A stretch of 64,000 nucleotides of DNA, taken from the NCBI GenBank assembly GCA_024734495.1, contig JALMQS010000263.1, positions 146,532-210,531 of the forward strand, given 5' to 3'. The DNA comes from Forficula auricularia (taxonomy: Eukaryota; Arthropoda; Insecta; Dermaptera; Forficulidae). Numbering within the stretch: position 1 is the stretch's first letter; each line of letters opens with the position of its first letter. Both the position numbers and the translations under genes were made by a program. Positions 1 through 9,510 of this stretch are shown one piece after another. The notes beneath the pieces were generated by a model. It was not told where the DNA came from. It worked only from the letters and a program-made list of their open reading frames with translations, and ran no database searches.

Positions 1-440
1 ATTTAATGTTTCTTAATTTAAAATGAATTGGACTCTTTCATTTCAAAATTTGAGTCCAAATTACAATTTTATTTCAAATTTGCCTGGTTAATGAAAATTG
101 ATTGGAGCCATCAGTTTAAAATCCGAGCTGACAATTATATTTCAAATTTGCCTCGTTAATTAATATATATTTAATGTTTATTAATTTAAAATCTATTGGT
201 GTTTTTTCATTTTAATTCGAGTTCAAATGAATACAATATTATCTCCACACAAAGTCTAAATCAAAAATATATAGTTTTAATAACAGAAATCAAGATATAA
301 ATATTAGTGTTGCATTGGTGTAATGGCTAGAGCTGATGCCCTTAGTTCAAGAGTTCGTCGGTTCGATTCTAGACAAGAAGGTAATTTTTTTAAAGAAAAT
401 TCTCTCAGCGTTGTTACAAATTAATCTAGGCTCTTATATA
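1..440. repeat. AT-rich dispersed repeat, also at 55585-55742
   Basis: The first 170 bases and the block near 410-435 reappear around 55590-55740: both hold a phrase reading TTTCAAATTTGC and end in a shared AAATTAATCTAG motif. The middle part, including a tRNA-like stretch, is absent from the second copy. No coding potential is seen. Family identity is unknown. Confidence 0.5.
310..382 (+). other. tRNA-like sequence, possible SINE head or tRNA relic
   Basis: Contains a box A-like phrase (TGGTGTAATGGCTAGAGC) and, about 35 bases later, a box B-like GGTTCGATTC. The spacing fits a pol III internal promoter. Acceptor-stem pairing is not convincing and the T-arm has mismatches, so it is not a functional tRNA. 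A tRNA-derived SINE head or decayed tRNA copy is the likeliest reading. Confidence 0.4.
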
Positions 441-494
441 TAGTATATCTAATTAAATACTAATTTTAACATTTAAAAAAATAGAAATATTTAC

Positions 495-608
495 TTAAAA
501 TTAAGAACAGTAGTATTAGTCTTGATAATGAAATGAGATAAGCCATTATAACTTCTTCCACGTGGTATGGATTGGAGATTTTTACAAATAACGTCCATCT
601 ATCTTGAC
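495..608 (-). CDS. Possible exon of the HCN/CNG-like channel (pore/S6 region), tentative
   Basis: On the minus strand a pyrimidine-rich acceptor ending TTCTTAG precedes 114 open bases followed by a GTAAAT donor. The peptide has a short polar stretch, then EEVIMAYLISLSRLILL, a hydrophobic segment resembling the S6 helix that follows the pore in HCN-like channels. Strand and order match the three channel exons at 4447-5233, but the exon covering the rest of S4, S5 and the pore was not found. The phase cannot be checked without it. A chance open frame is possible. Confidence 0.33.
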
Positions 609-989
609 CTAAGAAAAAGTATCGGTTTAAAAACGAGTACTCTGTCCTTGAACAACACATGTAAAAATGAAAATTATTATAAGTTTTTTAGATAAAAAAA
701 CCTAAGAAGCATAATGATTTGAATATTTACGATTTTGAGGCATCTCTAGAGAAATAATAGAAACAGTTTACAGTATGAAGAACGAAAAAGATTCTTAGTA
801 AACATTTCAATAGAATATTAATCGCATAGCGACAATTCAAATACTGAAAATAAATCAAAATTATTTATTATACAATTTATTCTTTAGCCATTACCGTGCG
901 TTAATTTATAAATCCAATTAACCAAATAAATTTAAAATTTCTTTTGAATAATCCGATTCAGTTAAAAGTCGCACATGTGATGTAAAAGC
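609..989. other. AT-rich sequence without recognised features
   Basis: No repeat copy, credible coding frame or RNA structure recognised. It may be intronic sequence of the channel gene. Confidence 0.4.
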
Positions 990-1031
990 AGTGGCTTAGC
1001 CAGAAAATTTTCATTGCGGGGGGGGGGGGGG
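990..1031 (+). mobile_element. hAT-like terminus with a poly-G run
   Basis: Starts CAGTGGCTTAGCCAG and runs into 12 G. This type of start is common at hAT termini in animal genomes (from memory). No partner terminus was found, so this is only an end fragment. Confidence 0.3.
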
Positions 1032-1504
1032 ATCAATTCACAAAGCAAAATATTTAGTTAGAATTTTTTTTATTAAAATAAATACTTAGTCCAGTTAATT
1101 TCTGTTTTTACCCGGAAAGTTTTGGGGTAGTTATAATTTCTTTGACCCTTTATGTTTTTGGATATGCTGAATCCGAATCTGTGGTTTGCTAACGAAATTT
1201 CTTTCGGGACATTGTCGAAAATGCAAATAAAGAAAAATAATAATTATTTTTTGGGTGTTTCCTTGACACTTTTGAAGATTCGGATCATATCCTGTCATGG
1301 AAAATGCTAGATATCTATAAATCTAAGAGTTTTATCAAAAAAGTGAAAAAGAGAATGAGACAAGAATCAAGTTTCTAGGATGAGTGATTTTTGTTTTATG
1401 GAAAAAAATTGCGATTTTTTGAAAAAACGGATCATTTTCTGTTATGGAAAATGCTGGATACCTATAAATCTAAAAGTTTGAACAAAAAAGTGATCCAAAT
1501 AAAC

Positions 1505-1933
1505 AAAACTTGAGTAAGATACGAGGTAGGTTTCACAAAAAAAGAAATAAAACTCTCTCATGTACCTTTCAAGTTGTACCTTCTCAGGTACTTGTCCATT
1601 CGTTATTATAATAGCCCGTATAGCTTCCTTTCAGCCAGTTCAAATCTCAATAGAAAATATTAATTCTTAGAACAACTTCTCCTCTTCCCCTACTTTCCCC
1701 TCACCAAATACAGTTAAAATTTTTTTAAAAATTGTTACTTGTAAAACTATTTTTCCAATATATAATCAGTTTTCTTAGACTCCTGATGATGGGCTAACCC
1801 CCGAAATATATCGAATTCAAAACTCAATTTTGTTTTATTTCTTTTTTTGTGAAACCTACCTCGTATCTTACTCAAGTTTTATTATTATATTAAAATGTTT
1901 CACCTAGAACCAACATCGAACTCCTTAAAAGTT
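1505..1933 (+). mobile_element. Foldback family F1 (Penelope-like), copy 1, 12-bp TSD
   Basis: Flanked by ATCCAAATAAAC at 1493-1504 and 1934-1945. The ends form an inverted repeat of about 50 bases (1503-1555 with 1832-1882). The 3' end (ATGTTTCACCTAGAACCAAC) matches the ends of F1 copies at 2593-2913, 25560-25747 and 47450-48811. It carries a hammerhead-like core at 1783. Inserted in the element at 1089-2550. Confidence 0.65.
1783..1812 (+). ncRNA. Hammerhead ribozyme-like motif
   Basis: CTGATGA at 1783-1789, a GGG/CCC stem II with a short loop, GAAA at 1803-1806, and a candidate cleavage triplet AUC ending at 1812. Conserved core bases are present. Stem I is short and interrupted. PLE terminal repeats are known to encode type I hammerheads with minimal stem III, which is the context inferred here. 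Activity is doubtful. Confidence 0.5.
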
Positions 1934-2592
1934 ATCCAAATAAACGTTCAAGTGAGAATGAGATAGGAATCAAGTGTCTAGGATGAGTGGTTTTAATTTC
2001 ATGAAGGAAAAACTGCGATTCTTTGCAAAAAAAATTGCAGTTTTTAAAAACTTTAACACCATTGCGGCACGGGTTATCATTATTTACTTAAGATGAAACT
2101 TTGTTTAAATTATAGAAAATTTAATCTAGTTTAAAAATATATAGAGTGGTCTTTGTCGAAAATGTGGTCTTTTTTGGTCAAAATGGGAAAAAAAAACGAA
2201 AAAAGTGCGAGTTTTTAGGATTTGCGGAAACAGAAAGAATACGCCTATTTTCAACTAGCGTTTGAGCCCGAAGAGTTGGTTGAACAAAAAACCTAAGTAA
2301 TGAAATTTGTACGAAGTTTTATGAACTTTCATTTTGAATAGGAAGGTTATTTACGAAAATTTGAAAGTTTTTGAGTTATAAGCAAAAAACCGCTACAAAA
2401 TAAGATTTTTAACGTTTTTTTGCATTTTTGACAATGTTCCGTCACGAAATTTTGTTAGAAACCCTCAGATTCGGATTCAGCACATCATAAAACATAAAGG
2501 ATCAAGAAATCAAAACTACCCCAAAACTTTAGAGAACAAATTAACTGGACTAAAAAGCTACTTCAATAAATTAAAAAAAGAACATAATTCTT

Positions 2593-2913
2593 AAAGATAA
2601 GAGTAAATAAATATTTTATTTAATATGGATTTACTATGAGTTGAGGATACTGAGTCACTTATTTCACATTAAAATTAAAAAATTAAAAGATATAAAATTT
2701 TTTTTTTCTTTTTCAATATATATATTTCGGGCTATCGACCCATCTTCAGGAAATACAGAATTTTTTATATCTTTTAATTTTTTAATTTTAATGTGAAATA
2801 AGTGACCCAGTATCCTCAACTCATAGTAAATCCATATTAAATAAAATATTTATTTACTCTATTCTTTATTAAAGATGTTTCACCTTGCACCAACACCACA
2901 ATCTCTACTGATT
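2593..2913. mobile_element. Foldback family F1 (Penelope-like), copy 2, 12-bp TSD
   Basis: Flanked by AACATAATTCTT at 2581-2592 and 2914-2925. The arms are near-perfect inverted repeats starting AAAGATAAGAGTAAATAAAT, separated by a spacer holding a hammerhead-like core on the minus strand. Ends with the family 3' signature around TTTCACCTTGCACCAACACC. Confidence 0.75.
2725..2749 (-). ncRNA. Hammerhead-like core in F1 copy 2
   Basis: Reading minus: CTGAAGA (2749-2743), a GGG/CCC stem II, then GAAA (2728-2725). Position 7 of the core may be any base, so CUGAAGA is acceptable. The downstream stem III and cleavage triplet have dissolved into an AT repeat, so it is probably inactive. Confidence 0.4.
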
Positions 2914-3387
2914 AACATAATTCTTGATTAAACATATGAAATATATTTAATTACGGTTAGTTTGTCATAAGAAACAGTTTGTCGTTGCTGTTAGTCATCC
3001 CATGAGCCCTGCCTTTTGGGGGTTCAGAGCCTCTGGATGTACACGACAGTGTTTTTTACTTGAGGAATAACCATTCTATATTGGATCGTTGCTAAACTTT
3101 ATCCAAATTCGAATAAAAACGTTATAAAAACCGAAACGTCAAAAAACACTGCCTTGAACATCCAGAGGCTCTGAACCCCCAAAGGGCAGGGCTCATGGGA
3201 TGAGTAACAGCAACGACGGACTGTTTCTTATGACAAACTAACCGTAATTAAATATATTTCATATGTTTAATCAAGAATTTTGTTCTTTTTTAATTTATTG
3301 AAGTAACTTTTTTGTCCAGTTAAATTGTTCTCTTAAGTTTTGGGGTAGTTTTGATATCTTGGTCCTTTATTTTTTTTGATGTGCTGA

Positions 3388-4391
3388 AATTTTTTTTGTT
3401 ATTGTTTGCATATTAGTTATATAGTCAATAAGGCTTATAGGAAATTGGGGATGTTTGGTAGAATTTTGAAGGGTACATCTAGAGAAGTTAAGTCAAAAGT
3501 TTATTTAACTTATGTAAGACCTAATTTAGAGTATTGTTCTGTGGTTTGGGACAAACACCCACAACGATTAGAGAGAAAAATTGATATGGTACAAAGGAGG
3601 GCGGCTAGATTTGTTTTTGGTAAATTTGATAGGTTTAGTAGTGTCACTTCAATGATTAATGAATTAGGATGGTCTAGCTTATTGGAGAGAAGGGAATGGG
3701 CTAAATTGAAAGTGATTTTCAAAGCCTATAAGGGTTTTAGGAGTTGGGAGGAAATAACGAATAGATTTCAGGAACCAAATTATTTAGGTAGAGCTGATCA
3801 TAGAAAAAAGATTCGTAAGCCAAGATTCTTGAAAAATATCGGTTTACATTCAATTGTAGGATCTGGCATTGATTTGTGGAACAGTCTGTCTGTTACTACT
3901 TGGGATTATAGTCCTCTGCCCCCTATGATTAAATCAATTATAAATTTTGTCAAGTCCTAATGTCCTAGAGTTGTGCAAAATTTTATTTAGTTCTCGCAAG
4001 CAGAGATTAGGTGAGGCAGAGAGAGGTCATACCATCCTTGTTAAGGTTTTGACCAGGTTTCCTTAACAACTTATGGCAAATGCCGGGATGGCTAATGCGT
4101 CGCTTGCTCCTGGTATCGGGTTTTTGCGCGGAATTTTTAAATTACTTTTTGTCTTTTGATGGAAATATATGGTCATGTTATTTGTTAATGAGCATACATT
4201 TCTAATTTTTTTTTCTTTTCTTTTTTTTTTTACTTGTTTATTATTTGTTAAATTGTTGTAATTAATTTGTATTGATGTTTATTAATGTATTGTTGTAGCT
4301 AGATTGTATTGATGTTTGGAGGACCTAGCCACCGAGGACTTGTGCCTCTAAGCAGGTCGAGAAATAAAGATTTATTTATTTATTTATTTAT
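3388..4391 (+). mobile_element. 5'-truncated non-LTR retrotransposon with ATTT tail
   Basis: Begins abruptly inside a copy of the TA-flanked element (3317-3387), carries a reverse-transcriptase C-terminal frame, about 420 bases of 3' UTR, an AATAAA, and an (ATTT)n tail at 4367-4391. This is the layout of CR1/Jockey-like insertions. No clear target duplication was seen. Confidence 0.7.
3406..3960 (+). pseudogene. Non-LTR retrotransposon RT, C-terminal fragment
   Basis: About 184 codons without an internal stop, lacking all RT catalytic motifs. It contains the post-RT signature VRPNLEYCSVVWDKH near residue 37, followed by a basic stretch (QRRAARFVFG), and ends in a WNSLS motif typical of the C-terminus of CR1/L2/Jockey-type ORF2 proteins. 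The first Met is incidental: the insertion is 5' truncated. The intact frame suggests a fairly young copy. Confidence 0.75.
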
Positions 4392-4446
4392 TATGTTTTC
4401 GACAGAACTATAAATTATTATTCAAGAATAGAACCAGATTATTTAC

Positions 4447-4615
4447 CCGGATGATAATATCGTAATATTCCATTATTGTAAAATATCTCACTAATTTTAT
4501 TACATAAATTAAAATCAAAAGAATCGGCACGTTAATCTTCACAAAACTGGAGTAGTAATGTAAAATAATTACCAGCGTAAATAAGTCTACCCAAAAATAT
4601 AATTTTAGATATCGT
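4447..4615 (-). CDS. HCN/CNG-like channel exon (S3 to start of S4)
   Basis: Third of three consecutive minus-strand exons. The acceptor TTTTTTAG sits next to 4615; the donor GTAAAT follows CGG at 4447. The 169 bases start with the last base of a split codon and end in phase 0. The peptide continues the previous exon as GLRYLKLYFWVDLFTL, the linker into S3, then hydrophobic residues and IKLVRYFTIMEYYDII, which aligns with the S4 to S4-S5 region of hyperpolarisation-activated channels. The intron to the preceding exon is only 70 bases. The next intron holds the retrotransposon at 3388-4391. Family assignment is by recognition. Confidence 0.68.
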
Positions 4616-4685
4616 CTAAAAAAGATAAAAAGCATTAGCGAAGTAGTTTGAAATTATGAGAATAAGATTTAGATAAAATAGTTAC

Positions 4686-4901
4686 AATCCAATTTTCGTT
4701 TTATCGAGCACAACCATATTTGTATTTTCGTCCAAATAACCGATAAAGAAGGTGAATAACATATTAGTAGCGATAAAGACAAAGTTGCCAAAATAGATAA
4801 TATTCATTGCGAGAGAGTTTTCAACTTCAGAAAAAATATAGATCCCGGCAAAAAAATAGTCCACAAAAAATACCAAAAACATAACGAACGTCCAATACAT
4901 T
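4686..4901 (-). CDS. HCN/CNG-like channel exon (S1-S2)
   Basis: 216 bases between acceptor TTGTACAG and donor GTAACT. The leading base completes a Ser codon split with the exon at 5036-5233, and the trailing two bases complete a Leu codon in the next exon, so phases agree at both junctions. The peptide opens MYWTFVMFLVFFVDYFF (S1) and ends FFIGYLDENTNMVVLDKTK. The motif of an aromatic residue, G, Y/I, DE/NTN, VVLD and a basic residue between S2 and S3 is diagnostic of HCN channels, which conduct K+/Na+ across the plasma membrane under cyclic-nucleotide control. The voltage sensor, pore and nucleotide-binding domain are not in this exon. Confidence 0.72.
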
Positions 4902-5035
4902 CTGTACAATAAGTAAATAAATTAAATATGTAAATTAACAAAGTGCGTTGTGAAACATTATGTATTATGTAAGTTAAAATTAAAAGGATTGATTGGAGGT
5001 GTTTGAATATATATAGTTTAGTTAAAAATAATTAC

Positions 5036-5233
5036 GAGAAAACACTAAATGGATGGATAACAAACGATGCATTCTTTTGTCTAAATTTTTCTTGACGTAT
5101 CATTCTCATTGTTGAATAATAAAAAATTGTTAAAGGAAATTTTTTTGAAACTAAAAATGGATTATCATGAATGTCTTCGATAAAAGATCTGGTCCGAGTA
5201 AGAACTCCATAGTAAGTCGCATCGAAATTAGTC
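5036..5233 (-). CDS. HCN/CNG-like channel exon (cytoplasmic N-terminal region)
   Basis: 198 bases: acceptor TTTTTTCAG just above 5233, donor GTAATT just below 5036, split codons at both ends. The peptide is basic and aromatic, with FPLTIFYYSTMRMIRQEKF followed by FVIHPFSVFS; in HCN proteins an IHPFS.F motif sits immediately before S1, and the next exon supplies S1. The 134-base intron between them is clean. Upstream exons are not identified; the intron 5' of this exon carries the RTE-like insertion at 5306-5997. Confidence 0.7.
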
Positions 5234-5305
5234 CTGAAAAAATTAACAATAAATGTGTTACGAAATTAATGTCAAATATTATATGTATATTATTTTAATG
5301 TTGGA

Positions 5306-5979
5306 ACTGGAAATAAACTTTGAAAAAACAGAATACCTGACGGTCGGGACAGAGGGGGAAAATCTGGATATCAATGGAAAAGTGATAAAAAACTGTAAGG
5401 AATTTAGATATTTGGGATCTGTCTTTAGCGAGGAGCCAAACTGTGAGAGGGATATTAAAAATAAAATCTGTCAAGGTCGAAGAGCTATTGGGCAACTGAA
5501 TGGGGTCTGGTGGAGCAAAGGGATCCAACAGGACACAAAAAAATATATATATCGGTCCATAGTGGAAGGCATAGCCCTATACAATTCAGAAACATGGGAC
5601 ATGAATAAAAAAACGAAAAGAAATTACAAGCGCTCGAAATGGATGCGATGAGAAGGAGTTGCAGAGTGTCGAGATTGGAGCATATCCCAAATACAACTAT
5701 AAGGGACAAAATGAAAATGGAAAACGACATAATAGATAGAATAGAAAGGAAGAGATTAATATGGTATGGACACCTCAAAAGAATGCCGGAAGATAGGTGG
5801 CCTCATAAAATATGGACCTGGATGCCCACGGAAAGACGGAGGAGAAGAGGGAGACCGAGACGAACGTGGAAGCAGGGAGTAGATGAGGCAATGACCAGTA
5901 GGCAACTATGGTACAAGAGCAAGACATTCTGGATAGAGAGAATTGGCGTGTTGGATGCGGGAAACGACGCATGCTGTAG
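5306..5979 (+). pseudogene. RTE-like reverse transcriptase, C-terminal fragment, frameshifted
   Basis: The first frame covers KEFRYLGSVFSEEPNCERDI, a motif seen after the RT domain of RTE-like ORFs, through ALYNSETWDM. An A-run at about 5610 has lost one A, moving the protein into the frame with LEMDAMRRSCRVSRLEHIP and ERKRLIWYGHLKRMPEDRW. A 4-base insertion near 5909 breaks the last 25 residues, which are intact in the copy at 22597. RT catalytic motifs are upstream of the truncation. The channel-gene intron context is incidental. Confidence 0.8.
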
Positions 5980-5997
5980 AACAAACCGCTTTATTAT
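5306..5997 (+). mobile_element. 5'-truncated RTE-like non-LTR insertion, 18-bp TSD
   Basis: Flanked by identical 18-mers TATTATTTTAATGTTGGA at 5288-5305 and 5998-6015. The insert is 692 bases, 5' truncated, with a short TTA-type tail. A second copy of the same family lies inverted at 22579-23172, also with an 18-bp duplication. It sits in an intron of the channel gene, opposite to gene strand. Confidence 0.88.
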
Positions 5998-6015
5998 TAT
6001 TATTTTAATGTTGGA

Positions 6016-7767
6016 ATAAATTTGATTATGTTGATTTTAGTGCTTTTTGACTTTACCATAAGTGGCAGTATTTCGCCCCCCCCCCCTCCACCAAAATCGA
6101 CTAGAGCTAAATGACCCTAAATCGTAATGTAAATCAACGAAAACCTTGATTTAAAATAAATTCTAAGAATTTATTTATTAAACTTTAATTCCAACTAATA
6201 CTGATAATGCAACTAAATAATAATAATTTAATTCCAGTACTTTTATATCCATAAATATTTTCATTATTTTTATAAAATTCTACTCTTGACTTTAGTCAGA
6301 TATTTCAAGCCCGCGCCTGACAGGCAATAGCGTGTCATTGAGCTGGCACAGAAAGTTAAAGGGTAGTATTACCTTAAATAAATATAAGAAATTATTATAA
6401 GGCCCGCTGCGACTGGGCGTACAGGCCTTGGAAATACAAAAATTAATTTTGAAAGCCTAGAAATTATTCACAACTTATTTCCTGAAACAACCAATAGCTT
6501 AAAATATATTTTCTTCATTTTTGAATCAGAAATTCCGAAGCCAGAGCCCAAATTCTAATCAGTTCTTCGTTTTAGAAGTACACACAACTAGAATTTACTT
6601 TCTACGACTTTCCGGACAGAAAATCACCTTTACAAGTATTACAAGTATGAAGGATGATTTTTAAGTAGGTATATTAAATAAACCGTTATAATTTGGGTTA
6701 TATATATATATAAAGAAAGTTAATTTGATTCATTGATTTAGTTTCTTTTAAAATCACCAAAGATGTTTTATTTATTTATTTATTTTCCATCTTTAAAAAT
6801 TCTATTGATGACTATTCGGAAAGGACAAATTTTGACACCTGCTAGAGGAGAGAAGAGAGAATATTATGTATTTTTCCCTCAATGACCCCTTTTAAACCCT
6901 TAAGAGGGAGGGAAAATCCTCCAAAACGTTGGTTTTTGAGTGATGAAAAAAATTGATATCCAATAAATCTACTTTATTTGAGAGAATTTTTTCACTATCC
7001 TTGGGCTGCCATTCCATCACTTATCAATTACGATATGAGACGTTCAAAAGCAGAGTGGACCACCCATAAATCTCATTTTCGCTGATAAACCTCTATAATA
7101 TGGTAGGTTTTCGATAAAACTAATTAGACAGATTGGTCCAAACTTAGTTTCTAAACGTCCTTCTAGTTACAGCACAGGTACCATTTGTGTCTCGAATCTT
7201 TACCTCTATTTTGCTGGATTTCTCATAAAAATACCGAAAGTGGGCAATTCTACGGTAACTGTTGTAACCAAAGTAAATTTGGCGCGGTTATGTTCCGGGA
7301 GCCAAGTGTCTAAAGAGAGCTCTCTGCTCGAGAGGAACCCATCAATGAAGACGTGGAGCTTTTAGAATAAGCATATGTGGCAATATGGTGAAGTGAAGGA
7401 AAGTGAAAAAGTATGCTCTGTTTCGTTGTTTATTTTATCGTTTATCGTCTATCGTGGGATTAATATTTATTTATCGTTTCGTGTGATTAAGTGTCGTTGT
7501 TGTTGAGAGTAATCAACAACAGAATCAACAAAAAATTTTACATATATCTTATATCTTAAATATCAATAAATATTTAATTTTATTTATTTAGAGAAATGGC
7601 TTTTTGCCGAATTTTCTAAGAACAAAATATTGTTTCGATAAAATCATTATTTGTTGTTTGACTTTAAATTATATAACTTCATTTGATTAATCAAATTCAA
7701 GCTTGTTTAAGCTCATTGTTATGCACAAGACCGGATTCAATAATTATACTATTTTAAACAACAAACA
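6016..7767. other. Unassigned intergenic or intronic sequence
   Basis: AT-rich with a poly-C run (6077-6087), a TA microsatellite (6702-6712), and ATTT runs near 6770. The phrase CCAAAACGTTGG near 6903 is reminiscent of decayed PLE ends. No coding frame or firm repeat assignment. Confidence 0.4.
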
Positions 7768-7815
7768 TTTTATTTATTTATTTGTGCCCTCAAGAGCAAA
7801 TTGATCATAACTGAA
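7768..7815 (-). mobile_element. Non-LTR 3' tail remnant
   Basis: Minus strand reads TGCTCTTGAGGGCACAAATA followed by an (AAAT)n tail, typical of short Jockey/CR1-like 3' ends. Only the tail remains. Confidence 0.35.
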
Positions 7816-8244
7816 TTTTTCAAAGTGTACACTGTGGCGCCGCGATCTGACGATGGATTCTTGTAATATTCACCAAAATAAGACGAAAATGAAGAATACC
7901 ATTTTTCGAGACTTTGCTTAATTTTCGAGATATCGAGTTTGAAAATATCGTTTTTTTTATTTATTTTATTTTATTTTTCAATTGTTTTTTTATAGAAACC
8001 ATGGAAACCGTAGTATGACGGGTTCTTTGTGGCGCCGCTATCTGACGACGGATTCTTTTAGAACTAGACAAAATAAGCCGGAAAGTAAAAATAAAATTTT
8101 AAACTATAAATTTGAACTGAAATTGAGTTTATAGACTGGGATGTCTCAAGTGAGCACCAGTGGGCGTTAGCAATTTTCACTTTAGAACTTTTCATAGGTT
8201 CGGTTCATTTAGATAAAAAAATGGGTTCCCGAACAAACTTTGAA

Positions 8245-8357
8245 AGATTCGGTTAAGATATATTCAGTTCGGCTCGGTTCGGCTCGTATTTCGGGCTGAA
8301 ATGAAGATATACGAGCCGAACCGAGCCGATCTGAAAATGTTTATCTTAACCGAATCG
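8245..8357. repeat. Long hairpin
   Basis: A perfect 20-base arm CGGCTCGGTTCGGCTCGTAT at 8270-8289 pairs with 8309-8328 across an 18-base loop. Outer imperfect pairing around GATTCGGTTAAGATA extends the stem to roughly 45 bases per side. A similar theme recurs at 50310-50363. Confidence 0.7.
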
Positions 8358-8510
8358 GCAACGACTTTTATATATTCTATTTTTTTGGGGAATTTACTAA
8401 TTTTTTTTTTAATAATATTAATTTATTGATTTAAACCAAACTGCGTTGCAAATCCATCGTCAGATAGCGACCTAGATACTACGGTTTCCGTGGTTTCTAT
8501 AAAAAAACAA

Positions 8511-9372
8511 TTGAAAAATAAAAATAAGCTGACGTGTTCCGATGTGGCCATCCACTTGACTTTACCATACAACCTGGCCCCTCACTTGTATTTAATATTA
8601 AATAAAATTATTTATAATCATGTAGGGGGGCAGGGGGTTAGTTTTTGCATTTTTAGACTTCTGAGGGTCCACTGATTATGTATACAAAATTTGGTTGAGT
8701 TTGGTATATGGCAAAGATTTTCATTTATCGACCCTCCCTCCCATTTCGGGCGGTTAGTTTTTGCATTTTTAGACTTCTGGGGGTCCACTGATTATGTATA
8801 CAAAATTTGGTTTAGTTTGGTAAATGGCCAAGATTTTCATTTTTTGACCCTTCACCCCCCCCCCCCATTGTAGGCGGTTAGATTTTGCATTTTTAGACTT
8901 CTGGGGGTCCACTGATTATGTATACAAAATTTGGTTGGTTGAGTTTGCTTAAACGACCTAGATTTTTAATTTTTAACCCCCCTCGACCCCCCTTAATTTT
9001 GGGTCGATATGCACCAAAATCTTATCAGCTCTTAATCTCAATGGACCAAAACTTCGTGTGAAATTTAGTTTCGATATTCATACTAGTTTTTGAGCTAGCT
9101 CGTCCACAAATTTGGTAACGCACAGACTAACTAACTAACTAACAGACATTTTGACAAAACACTTATTATCTCGAAATATAATTTTATCGATGTTCACTTA
9201 TTAGAGCTTTTTTGTAGACCTAAATGCCATGGTTTCGCTCAATTTTTTTAATCGAAATAGTTTCAGCCTTTTTTTCGATATTTTGAAAAAAAAAATAAGG
9301 AAAAATACCACTTTTTTCATGCACGATTACAACACTTGACCATACCCTGTATGGTAAAGTAAAAAAAAAACT
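8511..9372. mobile_element. Family B interspersed element, copy 1
   Basis: Starts near CTGACGTGTTCCGATGTGGC and ends in a hairpin (ACCATACCCTGTATGGT) followed by AAAGTAAAA. The inside holds about three units of a 121-base tandem repeat (8640-8945) and the phrase CGATATGCACCAAAA shared with family A. Other copies are at 17913-19206 and 40267-41376. No protein-coding capacity is evident. Confidence 0.7.
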
Positions 9373-9510
9373 CTATTTTTTAAACTCGATATCTCGAAAA
9401 CTAAGCGAAATCTTGAAAAATGGTATTCTTCATTTTCGTCTTATTTTGGTGAATACTATAAGAATACATAGTCAGATCGCGGCGGCACAGCTACCGTAGA
9501 ATTGCCATTG

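Larger units (their letters stand above)
1089..2550. mobile_element. TA-flanked long-inverted-repeat element, copy 1
   Basis: Bounded by TA and inverted ends GTCCAGTTAA...TTAACTGGAC. Arms extend well over 100 bases and share blocks with 28634-31361, 13680-14945 and 3317-3387. A TA duplication suggests a Tc1/mariner-type or similar DNA element, non-autonomous; no transposase frame is seen. A separate foldback (1505-1933) is inserted inside, with its own duplication. Confidence 0.65.
2551..3316. repeat. Large palindrome with an F1 insertion in its left arm
   Basis: Sequence right of the TA-flanked element (2551-2592, then 2926-3050) is inverted at about 3140-3316. The arms include an unusually GC-rich block with TCAGAGCCTCTGGATGT. 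The left arm is split by the F1 element at 2593-2913 while the right arm is not, so the right arm shows the empty site. Confidence 0.6.
7829..9510. repeat. Compound palindrome with about 120-base arms around a family B copy
   Basis: Arm 7829-7955 (starting near GTGGCGCCGCGATCTGACGA) is inverted at 9375-9505. A second inverted pair is 7960-8065 with 8440-8512, sharing CAATTGTTTTTTTATAGAAA. Between them are a GC-rich hairpin (8245-8357) and a family B element. Confidence 0.6.

Noticed and set aside
300..390. Functional tRNA gene
   Set aside because: No acceptor-stem pairing and a mismatched T-arm; only box A and box B resemblance.
5485..5984. Minus-strand open frames opposite the RTE-like copy, and their mirror at 22793-23047
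   Set aside because: Shadows of the RTE-like coding strand; both copies show them because the sequence is the same.
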